From Salidesulfovibrio brasiliensis JCM 12178 (lineage in GTDB: Bacteria > Desulfobacterota > Desulfovibrionia > Desulfovibrionales > Desulfovibrionaceae), in assembly GCF_001311825.1 (NCBI RefSeq), contig NZ_BBCB01000004.1, positions 26,233 to 90,232 of the forward strand: a DNA stretch of 64,000 bases. Reading direction: 5' to 3'. A program made the position numbers and the translations under genes. Each line of letters begins with the position of its first letter. Position 1 is the stretch's first letter. Positions 1-9,736 of this stretch are shown one piece after another. The notes below the pieces were generated by a model, which saw nothing but the letters and a program-made list of their open reading frames with translations, was not told the origin of the DNA and did no database searches.

Positions 1-322
1 CTTTGGGCTACAACAAAACACTCGGTCCCGCTTTCGGGGAAGATGAAAGGAGCCGACCTGCCTGCGTCCCTGAAGTCCAGCTTTGAAGGCCTTCAGGATA
101 CCAGTCCGAGAGCCTCAATCCGGCCGCATGGCGACGTTTTATCCCGTGGGCAGGCAAATCGGCATTTGAAGCACGGGCGCTATACCCGCTACCTTCTAAA
201 AAAACGGCATGCAACACACGGTCAAGAAATGCGCAGCCTACATTGCGGAATCGAGCTTGATGCACAGGGCTTGGCACACAGAACAAGTCCACCGCTTTCA
301 CTTTCCATGCTTAAATAGATAA
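1..322. other. Region without a recognisable gene
   Basis: Short open frames exist on both strands but none has a convincing start, ribosome binding site or recognisable protein motif. I see no tRNA or other RNA gene. The stretch lies downstream of the minus-strand chemoreceptor and its terminator, so it may be the edge of an intergenic region whose next gene lies outside the window. Confidence 0.5.
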
Positions 323-351
323 GGCCCGGAACGACTGCGGCGTTCCGGGCC
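323..351 (-). terminator. Rho-independent terminator after chemoreceptor gene
   Basis: GGCCCGGAACG (323-333) and CGTTCCGGGCC (341-351) form a perfect 11-bp stem with a 7-base loop. It lies 43 bases past the stop of the minus-strand chemoreceptor gene. The bases that follow on the minus strand are A/T rich but not a pure T run. Confidence 0.75.
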
Positions 352-393
352 GGTTGGGGAGGCTCCGGGCCAAAGGCCCGGACATCGAGGTGA

Positions 394-2376
394 TTAGAAC
401 CGCTCGAAATCCTGATCGGTATCGGAACCCATATCCAGCTCCAGTCCAGAACTCACGGAACGAGAAGACTCGGGTTCGCCTTCAGGGAGGGCTGCCGCGC
501 TCCTGCCGCTTGTCACCGATGCGATTCGGGGCCGTCGCGAACCGTTGCCGTTTCCATTGCCATGCCCGTTGACGTGGAAGAAGGACATGGTCTCCTCAAG
601 CTTGGAACTCTGGCCGGAGAGTTCCTCGCTGGTCGAGGCCATCTCTTCGGCTGCGGAGGCGTTCTGCTGAATTACGGTATCAAGCTGGCTTATTGCCATG
701 GTGATCTGTTCCGCCCCGCTGTTCTGCTCATTGCTGGCCGCCGTGATGCCCTGTACCAGCTCCGCCGTCTTCTGAATGTTCGGAACAAGGCTCTGGAGCA
801 TGCTCCCGGCCTTTTCCGCAGCGTCCACCGTGGTGGTTGACAGTTCGCTGATCTCGCCAGCGGCTTCACCGCTCCGCTCTGCCAGCTTTCTGACCTCGGC
901 GGCAACCACGGCGAACCCCTTGCCATGCGTTCCAGCCCGTGCGGCCTCAATGGCCGCGTTCAAGGCCAGCAGGTTGGTCTGCCGCGCGATTTCCTCGATA
1001 ATTGCGATCTTTTCGGCAATATTCTTCATGGCACCCACCGCCTCGACAACGGCTTCACCACTTTGCTTGGCCTCTATTGCCGACTGCAGGGCTATCTGTT
1101 CGGTCTGCTCCGCATTTTCCGTATTCTGCTTAATATTGCCTGCCATCTCTTCAACGCTGGAGGAGACCTCTTCAATGGAGGCTGCCTGTTCGGTCGCGCC
1201 CTGAGAGAGTGCCTGCGCCGTGGCGGAAAGCTGCGAGCTGCCGCTGGCCACATTTGTGGAGCCTTCGCGAACATCCGTGACAACAGCGGTGAGTTGCTCT
1301 GCCATCTTCTTCATGGACGCATACACGCCGCGGGCATTCTCATCGAAGTGCATGTCCAGATCGCCCTCGGCAACCTGATCGGCAATGGCCGCGATCACCG
1401 CGGGATCTTCCCCGAGTTGGTTGCTGCAGGCGCGTATGATGATTGTCGCGGTCGCTGTGCCGATAAGCAGCGCCGCAAGACTGATGATTCCTGCCAGCAT
1501 GATGGCCCGACTATTGGCCGCCTGCAGTCTGGGACCAAGCGTGTTCTGGTCTTCCATCACCGACAGCTTGACCTGTTCCATGTCCTGCGCGATCTCGGGA
1601 CCAAGCCTGTCGAGCCTGTCGCTGATTATGCCGTTGCGCTGCTTTATGACCCCGACCACGGAATCGAACGCGGTGATATATTCGCCCTTCAACTCCTGCA
1701 CTTCCTCAAGCAGCCCGCGACGCTCCGGATTCGTAAGACTCGAATCCAGCGCCGAAAGGTTGTTTTCCAGCGCGGTCACTTCATCCTGAACCCTGTCGGC
1801 TGCCGCCTGCTCGTTCGTTTCAAGAAACTTGGCAACATACAGCCGGGCCAGCAGAAGATTCCTGAGCGCAAGACCGCCAAGGTATGCCGCGCCCATATCG
1901 CCGTCGCGTTCGGCCGAATTCAGTATCTCGGTAAGCCGCTTCTCCATTGCCGGACCGCTCGCATTGAGCACCCCGTTCACAAGACCGTTTCGCTTCTCCC
2001 TCAGCTCCCGGACCTCGTCAAACGCGGCGCTGTAATCCTTGACGCGCTTGTCGGCAGCATCGATGAGCGCCGCTCTTTTTGGGTTGGCAATCTCCTTCTG
2101 GGCCTTGTCCATGAAGGAGTCCATGTCGGCATAATTGGTCTCATACGCCTTGATGTCCTCTTCGCTGCCGGTGATGATAAAGTCCTTCACGCTCATGCGC
2201 ACCATGAGCATGTTTGCCTGCAGCCGACCGCTGAGATTGGTGTCGCGCGCGAGCCCCCGGTAATCCGTGAACCCTTGCGATGACTCATCAAGCGCCCAGT
2301 AGGATACTCCTGCCAGCAGCAGAAGCAGCACCAGCACACTTCCGAATCCCATCGTTAACTTAGTGGAAAGCCTCAT
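394..2376 (-). CDS. Methyl-accepting chemotaxis protein (helical-bundle sensor)
   Basis: Transmembrane chemoreceptor of about 660 residues that passes ligand signals to CheA/CheW. A first membrane helix lies at about residues 8-30, then a mostly helical periplasmic domain to about residue 290, a second membrane helix, a HAMP-like linker and a long methyl-accepting coiled coil. The signalling tip is clear ([19 protein letters not shown], then [18 protein letters not shown]). The C-terminus is a low-complexity tail rich in Gly/Asn and acidic residues. The start was placed at 2376 because GGGAGG precedes this ATG by six bases; the open frame extends 16 codons further up without such a site. It stands alone and ends in its own terminator. 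The family is certain, the ligand is unknown. Confidence 0.93.
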   Translation of the reverse strand: MRLSTKLTMGFGSVLVLLLLLAGVSYWALDESSQGFTDYRGLARDTNLSGRLQANMLMVRMSVKDFIITGSEEDIKAYETNYADMDSFMDKAQKEIANPKRAALIDAADKRVKDYSAAFDEVRELREKRNGLVNGVLNASGPAMEKRLTEILNSAERDGDMGAAYLGGLALRNLLLARLYVAKFLETNEQAAADRVQDEVTALENNLSALDSSLTNPERRGLLEEVQELKGEYITAFDSVVGVIKQRNGIISDRLDRLGPEIAQDMEQVKLSVMEDQNTLGPRLQAANSRAIMLAGIISLAALLIGTATATIIIRACSNQLGEDPAVIAAIADQVAEGDLDMHFDENARGVYASMKKMAEQLTAVVTDVREGSTNVASGSSQLSATAQALSQGATEQAASIEEVSSSVEEMAGNIKQNTENAEQTEQIALQSAIEAKQSGEAVVEAVGAMKNIAEKIAIIEEIARQTNLLALNAAIEAARAGTHGKGFAVVAAEVRKLAERSGEAAGEISELSTTTVDAAEKAGSMLQSLVPNIQKTAELVQGITAASNEQNSGAEQITMAISQLDTVIQQNASAAEEMASTSEELSGQSSKLEETMSFFHVNGHGNGNGNGSRRPRIASVTSGRSAAALPEGEPESSRSVSSGLELDMGSDTDQDFERF

Positions 2377-2671
2377 TGTACCTCCCGGCAACCCGTGCCT
2401 TATGAACCGTGTCGATAGTAGCATTCAATGGTATCTAACATACGATAAAAAAGAGCACGGTTGTAAAGACTTTCGGGGCTAATTATAACCATACAACGTA
2501 TTTGAAAGTCGAATTATAACCTGTTTCATGGTTCGATTATTGCAATCTATATACTCAAACCAACTATCAAGAAGACATGGGGGCGCAAGCTGGATGCCCG
2601 CATTGCAAACATACCGCGTGGCATTCACAGCACCGATTAGCGGTGCAAACTCTAGAGGGATTAAAGCACGT
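2377..2671. other. Intergenic region with repeated TATAAT-like boxes
   Basis: This 295-base stretch separates the chemoreceptor start from the terminator of the next gene. The decamer AATTATAACC occurs twice, at 2481-2490 and 2512-2521, 31 bases apart. Read on the minus strand each copy contains TATAAT, so they could be -10 elements for the chemoreceptor. No good -35 partner is visible. No coding or RNA gene is seen. Confidence 0.4.
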
Positions 2672-2701
2672 AAAAGCGCCCCGCCGAGGCGGGGCGCTTT
2701 T
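2672..2701 (-). terminator. Bidirectional-looking terminator
   Basis: AAAAGCGCCCCGCC (2672-2685) pairs with GGCGGGGCGCTTTT (2688-2701), a 14-bp perfect stem with a 2-base loop and A/T flanks that would give a U tract on either strand. It follows the minus-strand glycosyltransferase gene. Confidence 0.8.
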
Positions 2702-2739
2702 GCGTTAAAATGCCAGAACCGGATATCAGACCATATTGT

Positions 2740-3786
2740 CTAGGCGATCAAGGCCAGCCACTGTTCCAGTTCTTCCGCCCTTCCCTGCAACTCAAAGCGG
2801 TTGCGACATGCGCTCCTCGCATGCTCCTTGAGCGCAAGGATTTGCTCGTCCGGCAGGTTCAAGAGCTTTTCCAGCGCAGCCCGGAACTCCTCGGCACCAG
2901 CCTTGGGATGAAGAAGAAACTCGGCCAGCTCGTCCGGCCAGACTTCGCGCACGCCGCCAACATCGCGCGCGACGGGAATAAGTCCTTCGGCCATGGCCTC
3001 AAGAAGCGTGTTGGGTAGCCCCTCGCTATATGAGGGAAGCAGAAAAACGTCACACTCCCTCAGATGGCCGGGGACATCCGTGGTAAACCCCGTCCACTCG
3101 ACCCTGTCGTTCAGCCCGAGATTTGCGGACAGGTCTTTGAGTTCCTGTTCGATCTTGCCTGTTCCAAGAATTCGGCACTCGAACCGGCCCTCAAGCTCCG
3201 CCATGGCGTTGAGGACATCCTTGTGCCCCTTGTCGTGATTGAGCTGCGAAGAGCAGACAAACCGAAGCGGTCGATTGAGACCGAGCGGGTGCGAGCTACA
3301 AGTCTTCCCGGAAAGGACGACCTTGGTCTGTTCCCGCGTCACATACGGCAGGCTCTTCACAAACCCATCCCGAATGTACTCGCAGGGGCAAAGAAAAACG
3401 GGCTTGATCCAGTTATGCAGCCTGTCCACCTTTTTGGTGTAGGGGATATCTCTGGGCAGGCCGATGCGCTGGACCACCGGGATGCCGAGCAGCTTTGCCG
3501 CCACTCCGGCCGTGGTCAGGTCCTTGCCCACGTTGATGATCACAACCTGAACCCTGCGGGACCGGAATTCCCACATGAACCGGAGAACAGCCACGGGGTT
3601 GAAATCCGGTCCGAAGCTCACGGACTCGCCGTGCCCGACACGCTCCCGCGCCTTTTCAACAAATGCGGGCTGACGGCCCCAAACGGCGACACTGTGCCCG
3701 CGCAGGGCGAGCTGCTCGGCAAAGCCGAGGACCCACGTCTTGACCCCGCCCCACTTGTGGGTGGAATTCACGAATGCGATGTTCAT
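2740..3786 (-). CDS. Glycosyltransferase, GT4 (group 1) family
   Basis: A 348-residue GT-B fold glycosyltransferase. The N-terminus has the acceptor-domain signature with a Gly-Gly loop (THKWGGVKTWVLGFAEQLA). The C-terminal half carries the nucleotide-sugar motif with the two glutamates typical of GT4 (PSYSEGLPNTLLEAMAEGLIPV), followed by a conserved GGVREV loop. No membrane segment is visible, so it probably acts at the cytoplasmic face of the membrane on lipopolysaccharide or another surface glycan. It is divergent from the aminopeptidase gene and has no pathway partners beside it. Sugar donor and acceptor cannot be read from sequence. Confidence 0.88.
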   Translation of the reverse strand: MNIAFVNSTHKWGGVKTWVLGFAEQLALRGHSVAVWGRQPAFVEKARERVGHGESVSFGPDFNPVAVLRFMWEFRSRRVQVVIINVGKDLTTAGVAAKLLGIPVVQRIGLPRDIPYTKKVDRLHNWIKPVFLCPCEYIRDGFVKSLPYVTREQTKVVLSGKTCSSHPLGLNRPLRFVCSSQLNHDKGHKDVLNAMAELEGRFECRILGTGKIEQELKDLSANLGLNDRVEWTGFTTDVPGHLRECDVFLLPSYSEGLPNTLLEAMAEGLIPVARDVGGVREVWPDELAEFLLHPKAGAEEFRAALEKLLNLPDEQILALKEHARSACRNRFELQGRAEELEQWLALIA

Positions 3787-3954
3787 AGCGACTCGGTACA
3801 GGTTGAATATACTCGCTCCGGGCGGAAGCGACGGCCCAATCTGACACAGAAGCCGGAGCAGGGCAAGAAACCGGCCAGACGCAACAGGACAAAAGCCATT
3901 CGGACCGGAGCACCAGCCTTGCTCCCGGGCCCCGTCGCGAGTAAGCTTCTTTCC

Positions 3955-5172
3955 ATGACCGAAAAAACAACGCTCTTCACCCGGCAGGAGCTTGAGGATT
4001 ATGCAGAAGTCCTACTCTGGGCCGTGGAACAGTCCCGCGCAAAGCCGTTCAAGAACGGCGACATCGTGCTCATCAACTTCGACCACGACGGGCTAGCCCT
4101 GTGCGAATCCCTTTACTCCTTGCTCACGGACAAGCACCTGCGCCCCGTTCCGCTGATGCGGCCCACGCCGATCATGGAAGTGGAAAAGTACCTGAACTCC
4201 AGCTTCGCACAACTGACCTTCCAGCCGCCGGGATTCGAAGAACTGTACGCGCAGGCTTCGGCAGGCATCAACATCCTCGCCCCGGAAGCGCTCGACCACC
4301 TGCTTGCCGCCGACCCGCTCGTCATGGCCGAGGCGCGCAAGGCCGAAGCCGTGCCCAAGGCGGTGCTGGAACGCCGCAAGAAGTCCGGCGCGCTCGGCTG
4401 GACAACCTGCATCTACCCCACCAAGGCACTGGCGGACGCGGCCGGGCTGGACCTTGAAGAATACGCACGCCAGTTCAAGCGGGCCTGCTGGCTGAACATG
4501 CCATCGCCCATCAAGGAATGGAAACGGATCAGGAAGCGGCATCAGGAGCTCTCCGACTGGCTGTACTCCCTGAACATCAAGTCCCTGCGCGTGGAGTCGG
4601 AAAACATCGACCTGCGCCTCGTGCTCGGCGAGCACCGCCGGTTCGTGGGCTTTACCGGAAGCAACGTGCCGGGCTGCGAAATGTACGTGGCGCCCGACTG
4701 CCGGGGCGTGGACGGGGTCTTTTTCGCCAATCAGCCGAGCGTGCGTTCCGGCCATCTGGTGCACGGCACCACGCTGGAATTTCACGACGGCATCACCACG
4801 CGCGTTACCGCCCTCATGGGCGAGACCTTCCTACAGCGCGAGCTTTACGCAGACGCCGGGGCGCGTCGTGTCGGAGAGTTCTCCCTCACGGACAAGCGGC
4901 TCTCCCGCGTTGACACCTTCATGGCCCACACCCTGCTGGACGAGAACTTCGGCGGCGAACACGGCAACTGCCACATCGCCCTTGGCGGGGCCACGGCGGA
5001 ATGCTTCGACGGGCCGCCGGAGGCCCTGACCCCGGAGCTGGAAGCCACCCTCGGCTTCAACTCGTCAAACATCCACTGGGACCTCGTGAACACCGAATCC
5101 AAACGCGTGACCGCAGCCACGCGTACGGGCGAGCCCGTGCTCATCTACGAAAACGGCGAGTTCAGATACTAG
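3955..5172 (+). CDS. M29-family aminopeptidase (thermophilic metalloprotease family)
   Basis: A 405-residue protein resembling the M29 aminopeptidases (AmpS/T-like), two-metal peptidases that trim N-terminal residues from peptides in the cytoplasm. Features that fit are the substrate region around NVPGCEMYVAP, a later GEHGNCHIALG segment and the terminal SSNIHWDLV segment supplying His and Asp ligands. The start was set at ATG 3955 because the conserved protein begins there; the frame runs open far upstream, but that part is antisense to the glycosyltransferase. The ribosome binding site is weak. Its stop codon directly abuts the stop of the convergent antiporter gene. Confidence 0.82.
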   Translation: MTEKTTLFTRQELEDYAEVLLWAVEQSRAKPFKNGDIVLINFDHDGLALCESLYSLLTDKHLRPVPLMRPTPIMEVEKYLNSSFAQLTFQPPGFEELYAQASAGINILAPEALDHLLAADPLVMAEARKAEAVPKAVLERRKKSGALGWTTCIYPTKALADAAGLDLEEYARQFKRACWLNMPSPIKEWKRIRKRHQELSDWLYSLNIKSLRVESENIDLRLVLGEHRRFVGFTGSNVPGCEMYVAPDCRGVDGVFFANQPSVRSGHLVHGTTLEFHDGITTRVTALMGETFLQRELYADAGARRVGEFSLTDKRLSRVDTFMAHTLLDENFGGEHGNCHIALGGATAECFDGPPEALTPELEATLGFNSSNIHWDLVNTESKRVTAATRTGEPVLIYENGEFRY

Positions 5173-6492
5173 CTAGCGCGCCTTGGGAGCCTTTGGAAAC
5201 CCGAGCACAATGCCGATGACGCCCATGACCGCCAGCGCGAAGCAGTAGTACATGTTGCCCACCACGGCCACGGGCGAGAGTCCGGCGATAGAGCCTGCAA
5301 GCAGAATCTGCGCGCCGTAGGGAATCAGGCCCTGCACCACACAGGAAAACACGTCCAGCAGCGATGCGCTGCGACGCGGGTCCACCCCGCTCTCCTCGGC
5401 TATTTCCTTGGCCATGCCGCCTGTAAGGATGATGGCAACGGTGTTGTTGGCGGTGCAAAGGTCGGCCACGGCAGCCAGCGCGCTGATGGAGACTTCACCG
5501 GAACGCTGCCCCGGCTTGCCGTCGCGGGTTGCAAGGCGCTGAATGGCCCGGATGACCCAGTCGATGCCGCCGTGGTAGCGGATGAGTTCCCCAAGGCCGC
5601 CAATGAGCAGCGAGAGCACGAGGATTTCCTGCATCCCCTGAAACCCTTTGTAGATGTCCTGCGAGAAGGCCAGCAGCGAGAAGTCAGCCACCGTGATGAA
5701 GCCCACAACACCGCAGAGCGCGATGCCCGATGCCAGCACCACGAACACGTTGATGCCCGAGACGGCCATGACCAGAATGGCCACGTACGGCAGGACCTTG
5801 AGCAGGCTGTACTCGCCGCCGCTCTGCACGGTGCCGGAAGCGCCGAGCGTGAAGAGCAGGGCCATGGTGGCCAGCGCGGCCGGGAGCGCGAGCTTGAAAT
5901 TCATCTTGAACTTGTCGGCCATGGCGCACCCCTGCGTGCGGGTGGCGGCGATGGTGGTATCCGAGATCATGGAGAGGTTGTCGCCGAACATGGCCCCGGC
6001 CACCACGGTGCCCACCAGCAGGGCGGGACCGAGGTCGGAGCTTTCGGCAACGCCCACGGCAATGGGCGCGATGGCGGCAATGGTGCCCATGGAGGTACCC
6101 ATGGCCGTGGCGATGAACGCGGCCACCACGAACAGGCCGGGCAGCACCATGGACGCGGGAATAATGGACAGGCCGAGGTGCACGGTGGCATCCACGCCGC
6201 CGATGGCCTTTGCCGTGGCAGCAAAGGCCCCTGCCAGCAGGTAGATGACGCACATGGTCACGATGTTGGAATCGCCCATGCCGCGTATGAAAATGTTGAT
6301 CTTGTCGGAGAGCTTGTCGCGGCCCATGGCCAGCGCCCACACGATGGCGGGCAGGATCGCCACGGTGGCGGAGAGTTGATAGAAGGCCATCTCGGTGCCA
6401 CCGGCGGTCAGCGCAACACCGGTTCCAATGAAGATTGTCAGGAAAAGAGCGAGGGGAGCAAGGGCCAGAGCTCTGGGTTCACGTTGTTTCAT
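5173..6492 (-). CDS. Na+/H+ antiporter, NhaC family
   Basis: A 439-residue polytopic membrane protein with about 10-12 hydrophobic segments. It has the NhaC-type architecture with small-residue-rich segments (for example AMGTSMGTIAAIAPIAVGVA), a GDNLSMISDTTIAAT motif in which the acidic residues are expected to take part in ion transport, and a late TANNTVAIILTGGMAKEI segment. It probably exchanges Na+ for H+ or a related amine or acid couple; the family also contains malate/lactate and amino-acid-linked exchangers. The start at 6492 is preceded by AAGGA at a proper distance. It is a single gene on the minus strand. Confidence 0.85.
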   Translation of the reverse strand: MKQREPRALALAPLALFLTIFIGTGVALTAGGTEMAFYQLSATVAILPAIVWALAMGRDKLSDKINIFIRGMGDSNIVTMCVIYLLAGAFAATAKAIGGVDATVHLGLSIIPASMVLPGLFVVAAFIATAMGTSMGTIAAIAPIAVGVAESSDLGPALLVGTVVAGAMFGDNLSMISDTTIAATRTQGCAMADKFKMNFKLALPAALATMALLFTLGASGTVQSGGEYSLLKVLPYVAILVMAVSGINVFVVLASGIALCGVVGFITVADFSLLAFSQDIYKGFQGMQEILVLSLLIGGLGELIRYHGGIDWVIRAIQRLATRDGKPGQRSGEVSISALAAVADLCTANNTVAIILTGGMAKEIAEESGVDPRRSASLLDVFSCVVQGLIPYGAQILLAGSIAGLSPVAVVGNMYYCFALAVMGVIGIVLGFPKAPKAR

Positions 6493-6755
6493 GGGTATAT
6501 GTCCTTGTATATCGTCGCGTTCGCGGGCTGATGCCCAGAAGTGGTGTATGGCATCCGCGCGGCCCGGTCCAGCCCGCGATGCCCCGCTCTGCGGATATAA
6601 TCTCCGTTTGGACCTGCCCTGCGGCACCGGACGGCCCTCATCATGCGCTTTCCGCCCTTTTCTGCACGATGCGGCGCTTTCCCGCACCGCGATACACCAT
6701 TTACCCAAGCGAAGGAAAAGTATAGGATGCCCCGACGCTTTGAAGGGGTATCCGC

Positions 6756-7508
6756 ATGACGAAAACGACCGGACTGGTGTTGACGCTCAATGGCGAGCGG
6801 CTGCTGGAGCGCTGCCTGCGCTCGATGGACTTCTGTGACGAAATTCTGGTGGTGGATTCCGAGAGCACGGACCGCACCGTGGAGATCGCCGAGCAATGCG
6901 GCGCACGGGTGCTTGTAAACCCGTGGCCCGGCCCGGTGGACCAGTTCCGCTATGCACTGGAGAACATCGACGACGGCTGGATCGTCAATCTGGATCAGGA
7001 CGAGATATTCGATGATACCCTTCGTCGCAGCGTGCAACAGGCCATCGCCGATCCCGGCGGCAAGGTCGCGTTCGAGGCCGCGCGCTCCACATGGTACTTC
7101 GACCGTTTCATGCGCCACTCCGGCTGGTACCCGGACTATCAGTTGCGGCTCTTTCGCAAGGACGGGGCAGAGCTTCGCACCCATGGCCCCCACTACGGCT
7201 GGTATCCCCTCGGGCCGAGCGGACGGCTGGATGGAGACATCCTGCACTACAGCTACCGCAACTTCTCCGAGCACCTGCAGAAGATCGACTACTACGCGGA
7301 ACAGGGCGCAGAGCACCTGCGCGGCAAAGGCCGCAAGGGCGGCGTGTTCCCGGCCATCACTCACGGCGCGGGCCGCTTCCTGAAACTCTACGTCTTCAAG
7401 CTCGGCCTGCTCGACGGTCGCGCCGGGTTCATCAACGCAGTCACCGGGGCATACTACGCTTTCCAGAAATACGTTCGCGTCGAGGAAGACGGATACTGGG
7501 GAGACTAG
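6756..7508 (+). CDS. Glycosyltransferase family 2, WaaE/KdtX type
   Basis: A 250-residue GT-A enzyme. The N-terminus (LTLNGERLLERCLRSM, then FCDEILVVDSESTDRTVEIA) and the metal-binding acid motif NLDQDE are those of the lipopolysaccharide-core beta-glucosyltransferase group WaaE/KdtX. The C-terminal part is amphipathic and contains the family's YSYRNFSEHLQKIDYY region. It likely adds a sugar to the inner core of lipopolysaccharide on the cytoplasmic side. It is preceded by GAAGGGG and followed by a hairpin terminator. The 263 bases upstream are shared with the divergent antiporter gene and hold both promoters. Confidence 0.87.
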   Translation: MTKTTGLVLTLNGERLLERCLRSMDFCDEILVVDSESTDRTVEIAEQCGARVLVNPWPGPVDQFRYALENIDDGWIVNLDQDEIFDDTLRRSVQQAIADPGGKVAFEAARSTWYFDRFMRHSGWYPDYQLRLFRKDGAELRTHGPHYGWYPLGPSGRLDGDILHYSYRNFSEHLQKIDYYAEQGAEHLRGKGRKGGVFPAITHGAGRFLKLYVFKLGLLDGRAGFINAVTGAYYAFQKYVRVEEDGYWGD

Positions 7509-7511
7509 AAA

Positions 7512-7529
7512 GCGGCCCTTCCGGGCCGC
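7512..7529. terminator. Terminator between convergent genes
   Basis: GCGGCCC (7512-7518) and GGGCCGC (7523-7529) form a 7-bp stem with a 4-base loop between the stop of the plus-strand glycosyltransferase and the stop of the minus-strand glyoxalase-fold gene. The T tract is poor on the plus strand and short on the minus strand. Confidence 0.6.
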
Positions 7530-7535
7530 CTGAAA

Positions 7536-8021
7536 TCACGCCTCGCCGCGCTCCACTGCCTGAATATAATCGAGAGGGAAACCCGTCTGCTTGGAAACCT
7601 CTTCCGCGCTCACCCCTTCGCCGAGCATTCTCTTGACGACCAGCGGCAGCGGTTCGGCCACCTCGATAATATGCCCGTCCGGGTCATACACGCGAAAGCC
7701 CCGCTGTCCCCACGGGTGAACACGCACCGGGTGAATCGCCGCATCCCAGCTCGCGTCCACGCGTTCCCAGCAGGCATCCAGTTCAGCGCACTCAAAGTAC
7801 AGTTCATAGTTTTCCTGCCCCAGCCGCTCCGGTCGGGAACCGCGGCCTTCGTGGATAATCTCGACCGCATGATCGGCCTGCCAGAGCGAGAAACCGCCCT
7901 CGTACAGCACATGCGGGCCATCGTCGGCCTGAACCTTCTGGCCCAGAACGTCCTCATAAAACTGTCTCGACACGCCCATGTCGCTCACAAACACGGCCGG
8001 GCCTTCAAACGAAATCTTCAT
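7536..8021 (-). CDS. Glyoxalase/bleomycin-resistance (VOC) fold protein
   Basis: A 161-residue protein of the vicinal-oxygen-chelate superfamily. The paired beta-alpha-beta-beta-beta units are visible: an early FVSDMGVSRQFYEDVLG and a late WGQRGFRVYDPDGHIIEVAEPL, the latter ending in the usual metal-ligand Glu. After it there is a C-terminal tail of about 35 residues. It could be a lyase, a dioxygenase-like enzyme or a ligand-binding resistance protein; the substrate is not readable. The start at 8021 has an excellent site (AAAAAGGAGATACACATG). It lies 23 bases downstream of the AraC-type gene and is probably co-transcribed with it. Confidence 0.85.
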   Translation of the reverse strand: MKISFEGPAVFVSDMGVSRQFYEDVLGQKVQADDGPHVLYEGGFSLWQADHAVEIIHEGRGSRPERLGQENYELYFECAELDACWERVDASWDAAIHPVRVHPWGQRGFRVYDPDGHIIEVAEPLPLVVKRMLGEGVSAEEVSKQTGFPLDYIQAVERGEA

Positions 8022-8044
8022 GTGTATCTCCTTTTTCGCAAACA

Positions 8045-8908
8045 CTAGGAAAGATCGGCCGGACAGTATTGTAAATATGCGACATCGCGCTGCTCCGCGA
8101 GCCATTCTCCGGGCGAGACGTTGCAAAGCGCTCTGAATTCGCGGTTGAAGTGCGGCTGATCGTTGAAACCGAGAGCGTGGGCCAGACGCACCAGCGGCAT
8201 TTCGGGGAACCGGTTCAGAAGGCGTATGACCCGCACCAGCCGCAAGGCCCGGTGCATCTTTTTGGGTGAGAGCCCGGCGTGCACGGCCATGAGCCGCTCC
8301 AGATGGCGTGCGCTCATACCCATGGATGCGGCCAACTGGTCGATATCGTGAACATGCCCGGAGGCCAGCATCCGAACCGCATACTCAACAGCCGCAGTGC
8401 CGCGGTGCTGGTCATGCCTCGCCACACATTCCGCAAGAACTCGCTCCACGGCTGCCACCATGTCCTCAGCAGAGCCACACTCTCCTGCGTAGCTCATGGC
8501 GCGGGCGGCAACACCGGGCAGGATATCGGTAAGATCGACGCTGCATCCTGCGCTCTCGCACGCCGGAATACCGAGAACGTCAGCCGCGCGCCCCGGTCGC
8601 AGTCGAGCGCCCACCACGCGTGGGACTCCGGCGAACCCGACGACCTCCGGGGCCATGGAAACACCGGCCACGAAGGCCTTGGGGCGCAACTGCTCCAGAC
8701 CGTGCATCCCGAGCGGCGCAAGCCCGCCAGTAAAGTCGAAGATGATGTCCATGCAGCCGTCTGGAACGACCCTGATGCGGGAGCTCCGCCTGCCGTTGCC
8801 CGCGCCAACCGTCCAGAAACAGACGACCGATTCCTTCAGCTCTGGTGATGGAGCGAAGACGTCGTACCGAATCGTCTGTTTTGACTGCGCATGAATACTC
8901 GTTGCCAT
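8045..8908 (-). CDS. AraC-family transcriptional regulator
   Basis: A 287-residue regulator with a C-terminal double helix-turn-helix (about residues 175-270). The first helix-turn-helix includes IDQLAASMGMSARHLERL and the second has the canonical FNDQPHFNREFRALCNVSPG segment. The N-terminal domain (VVPDGCMDIIFDF near residues 45-60) resembles the cupin-like DUF6597 domain found in many AraC regulators without a defined ligand. Being immediately upstream of the glyoxalase-fold gene on the same strand, it probably controls it. Confidence 0.9.
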   Translation of the reverse strand: MATSIHAQSKQTIRYDVFAPSPELKESVVCFWTVGAGNGRRSSRIRVVPDGCMDIIFDFTGGLAPLGMHGLEQLRPKAFVAGVSMAPEVVGFAGVPRVVGARLRPGRAADVLGIPACESAGCSVDLTDILPGVAARAMSYAGECGSAEDMVAAVERVLAECVARHDQHRGTAAVEYAVRMLASGHVHDIDQLAASMGMSARHLERLMAVHAGLSPKKMHRALRLVRVIRLLNRFPEMPLVRLAHALGFNDQPHFNREFRALCNVSPGEWLAEQRDVAYLQYCPADLS

Positions 8909-8957
8909 TTTCCGTTTCTATATTCCTGACGGCGAAGCCGCAAGCTTATGCATGAAA

Positions 8958-8985
8958 AAGGCCGCCGGATGAATCCGACGGCCTT
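8958..8985 (-). terminator. Terminator after hisA
   Basis: Bases 8958-8970 and 8973-8985 form a 13-bp stem with one mismatch and a 2-base loop, followed on the minus strand by a T run. It lies 22 bases after the hisA stop and closes the guaB-to-hisA run of genes. Confidence 0.8.
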
Positions 8986-9007
8986 GAAAGTCTGAGTCAG
9001 GCAGCGG

Positions 9008-9736
9008 TTAGTGCTCGGCGATCCACTCTTCGGCTTCCTTGACGTCCAGCGTGCCGGTGTAGATGGCCCGACCGGAGATGGCTCCTTCAAGCCCTTTGGC
9101 GCAGAGAGGATGCAGATTACGGATGTCGTCCATGGTATGCACGCCGCCAGCGGCGATGACCGGAATGGTGGTGGCTTCGCAGAGCTTTTCCAGCGCCTCG
9201 AGGTTCACGCCGGTCTGCATGCCGTCGCGGGCGATGTCGGTGTAGACGATAAAGGCGACGCCGTTTTCCTCCATGCGCGGGAGCACGTCGAAGATGGTCT
9301 GGCCCGAATCCTCGACCCAGCCCTTGGTCTTGAGCTGGTTGTCCACCGCATCAAGCGACACCCCGATGCGGCCCGGAAGCGCCTTGCACAGTTCGGCAAA
9401 AAGCTCGGGTTCCTCAAGGGCCATGGTGCCGATGATCAGGCGCTCGACGCCCGCCTCAACATATTTTTCTGCCGTTGCGATGTCGCGGATGCCGCCGCCG
9501 AGCTGGACCGGAATGTCCAGTTCGGAACAGATGTCCTTGATGAGGTCGAAATTGCGCGGCAGGCCGGAAAAGGCACCGTCAAGATCGACCACGTGCAGGA
9601 AGCGGCAGCCGAGCGACTGCCAATGCCTGGCCATGGCCACGGGGTCCTTGCCGAAGACGGTGACTTCGTCTTCCTTGCCCTGCGCCAGCCGGACGCACTG
9701 GCCGTCCTTGATATCCACTGCGGGAAAGAGAATCAT
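9008..9736 (-). CDS. hisA: Phosphoribosyl-formimino-AICAR ribotide isomerase
   Basis: HisA catalyses the Amadori rearrangement of ProFAR to PRFAR in histidine synthesis. The 242-residue protein is a complete (beta/alpha)8 barrel. The catalytic Asp lies in [16 protein letters not shown] at the start, and the second acid in [14 protein letters not shown]. The phosphate-binding loops GGGIRD and [10 protein letters not shown] are both present. The ATG at 9736 overlaps the stop of the upstream lipoprotein gene as ATGA, so the start is fixed by translational coupling. It is the last gene of the operon, before the terminator at 8958-8985. Confidence 0.95.
   Translation of the reverse strand: MILFPAVDIKDGQCVRLAQGKEDEVTVFGKDPVAMARHWQSLGCRFLHVVDLDGAFSGLPRNFDLIKDICSELDIPVQLGGGIRDIATAEKYVEAGVERLIIGTMALEEPELFAELCKALPGRIGVSLDAVDNQLKTKGWVEDSGQTIFDVLPRMEENGVAFIVYTDIARDGMQTGVNLEALEKLCEATTIPVIAAGGVHTMDDIRNLHPLCAKGLEGAISGRAIYTGTLDVKEAEEWIAEH

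Noticed and set aside
8..318. Short overlapping open frames of 91 and 97 codons at the window start
   Set aside because: No ribosome binding site, no motif, and compositional features of non-coding frames.
2521..2671. Possible small RNA or tRNA remnant after the TATAAT-like repeats
   Set aside because: No stable stem apart from the terminator at 2672-2701 and no tRNA-like arms are visible.
3064..3954. N-terminal extension of the M29 aminopeptidase frame
   Set aside because: The upstream 297 codons are antisense to the glycosyltransferase gene and carry no domain. The conserved protein begins at 3955.
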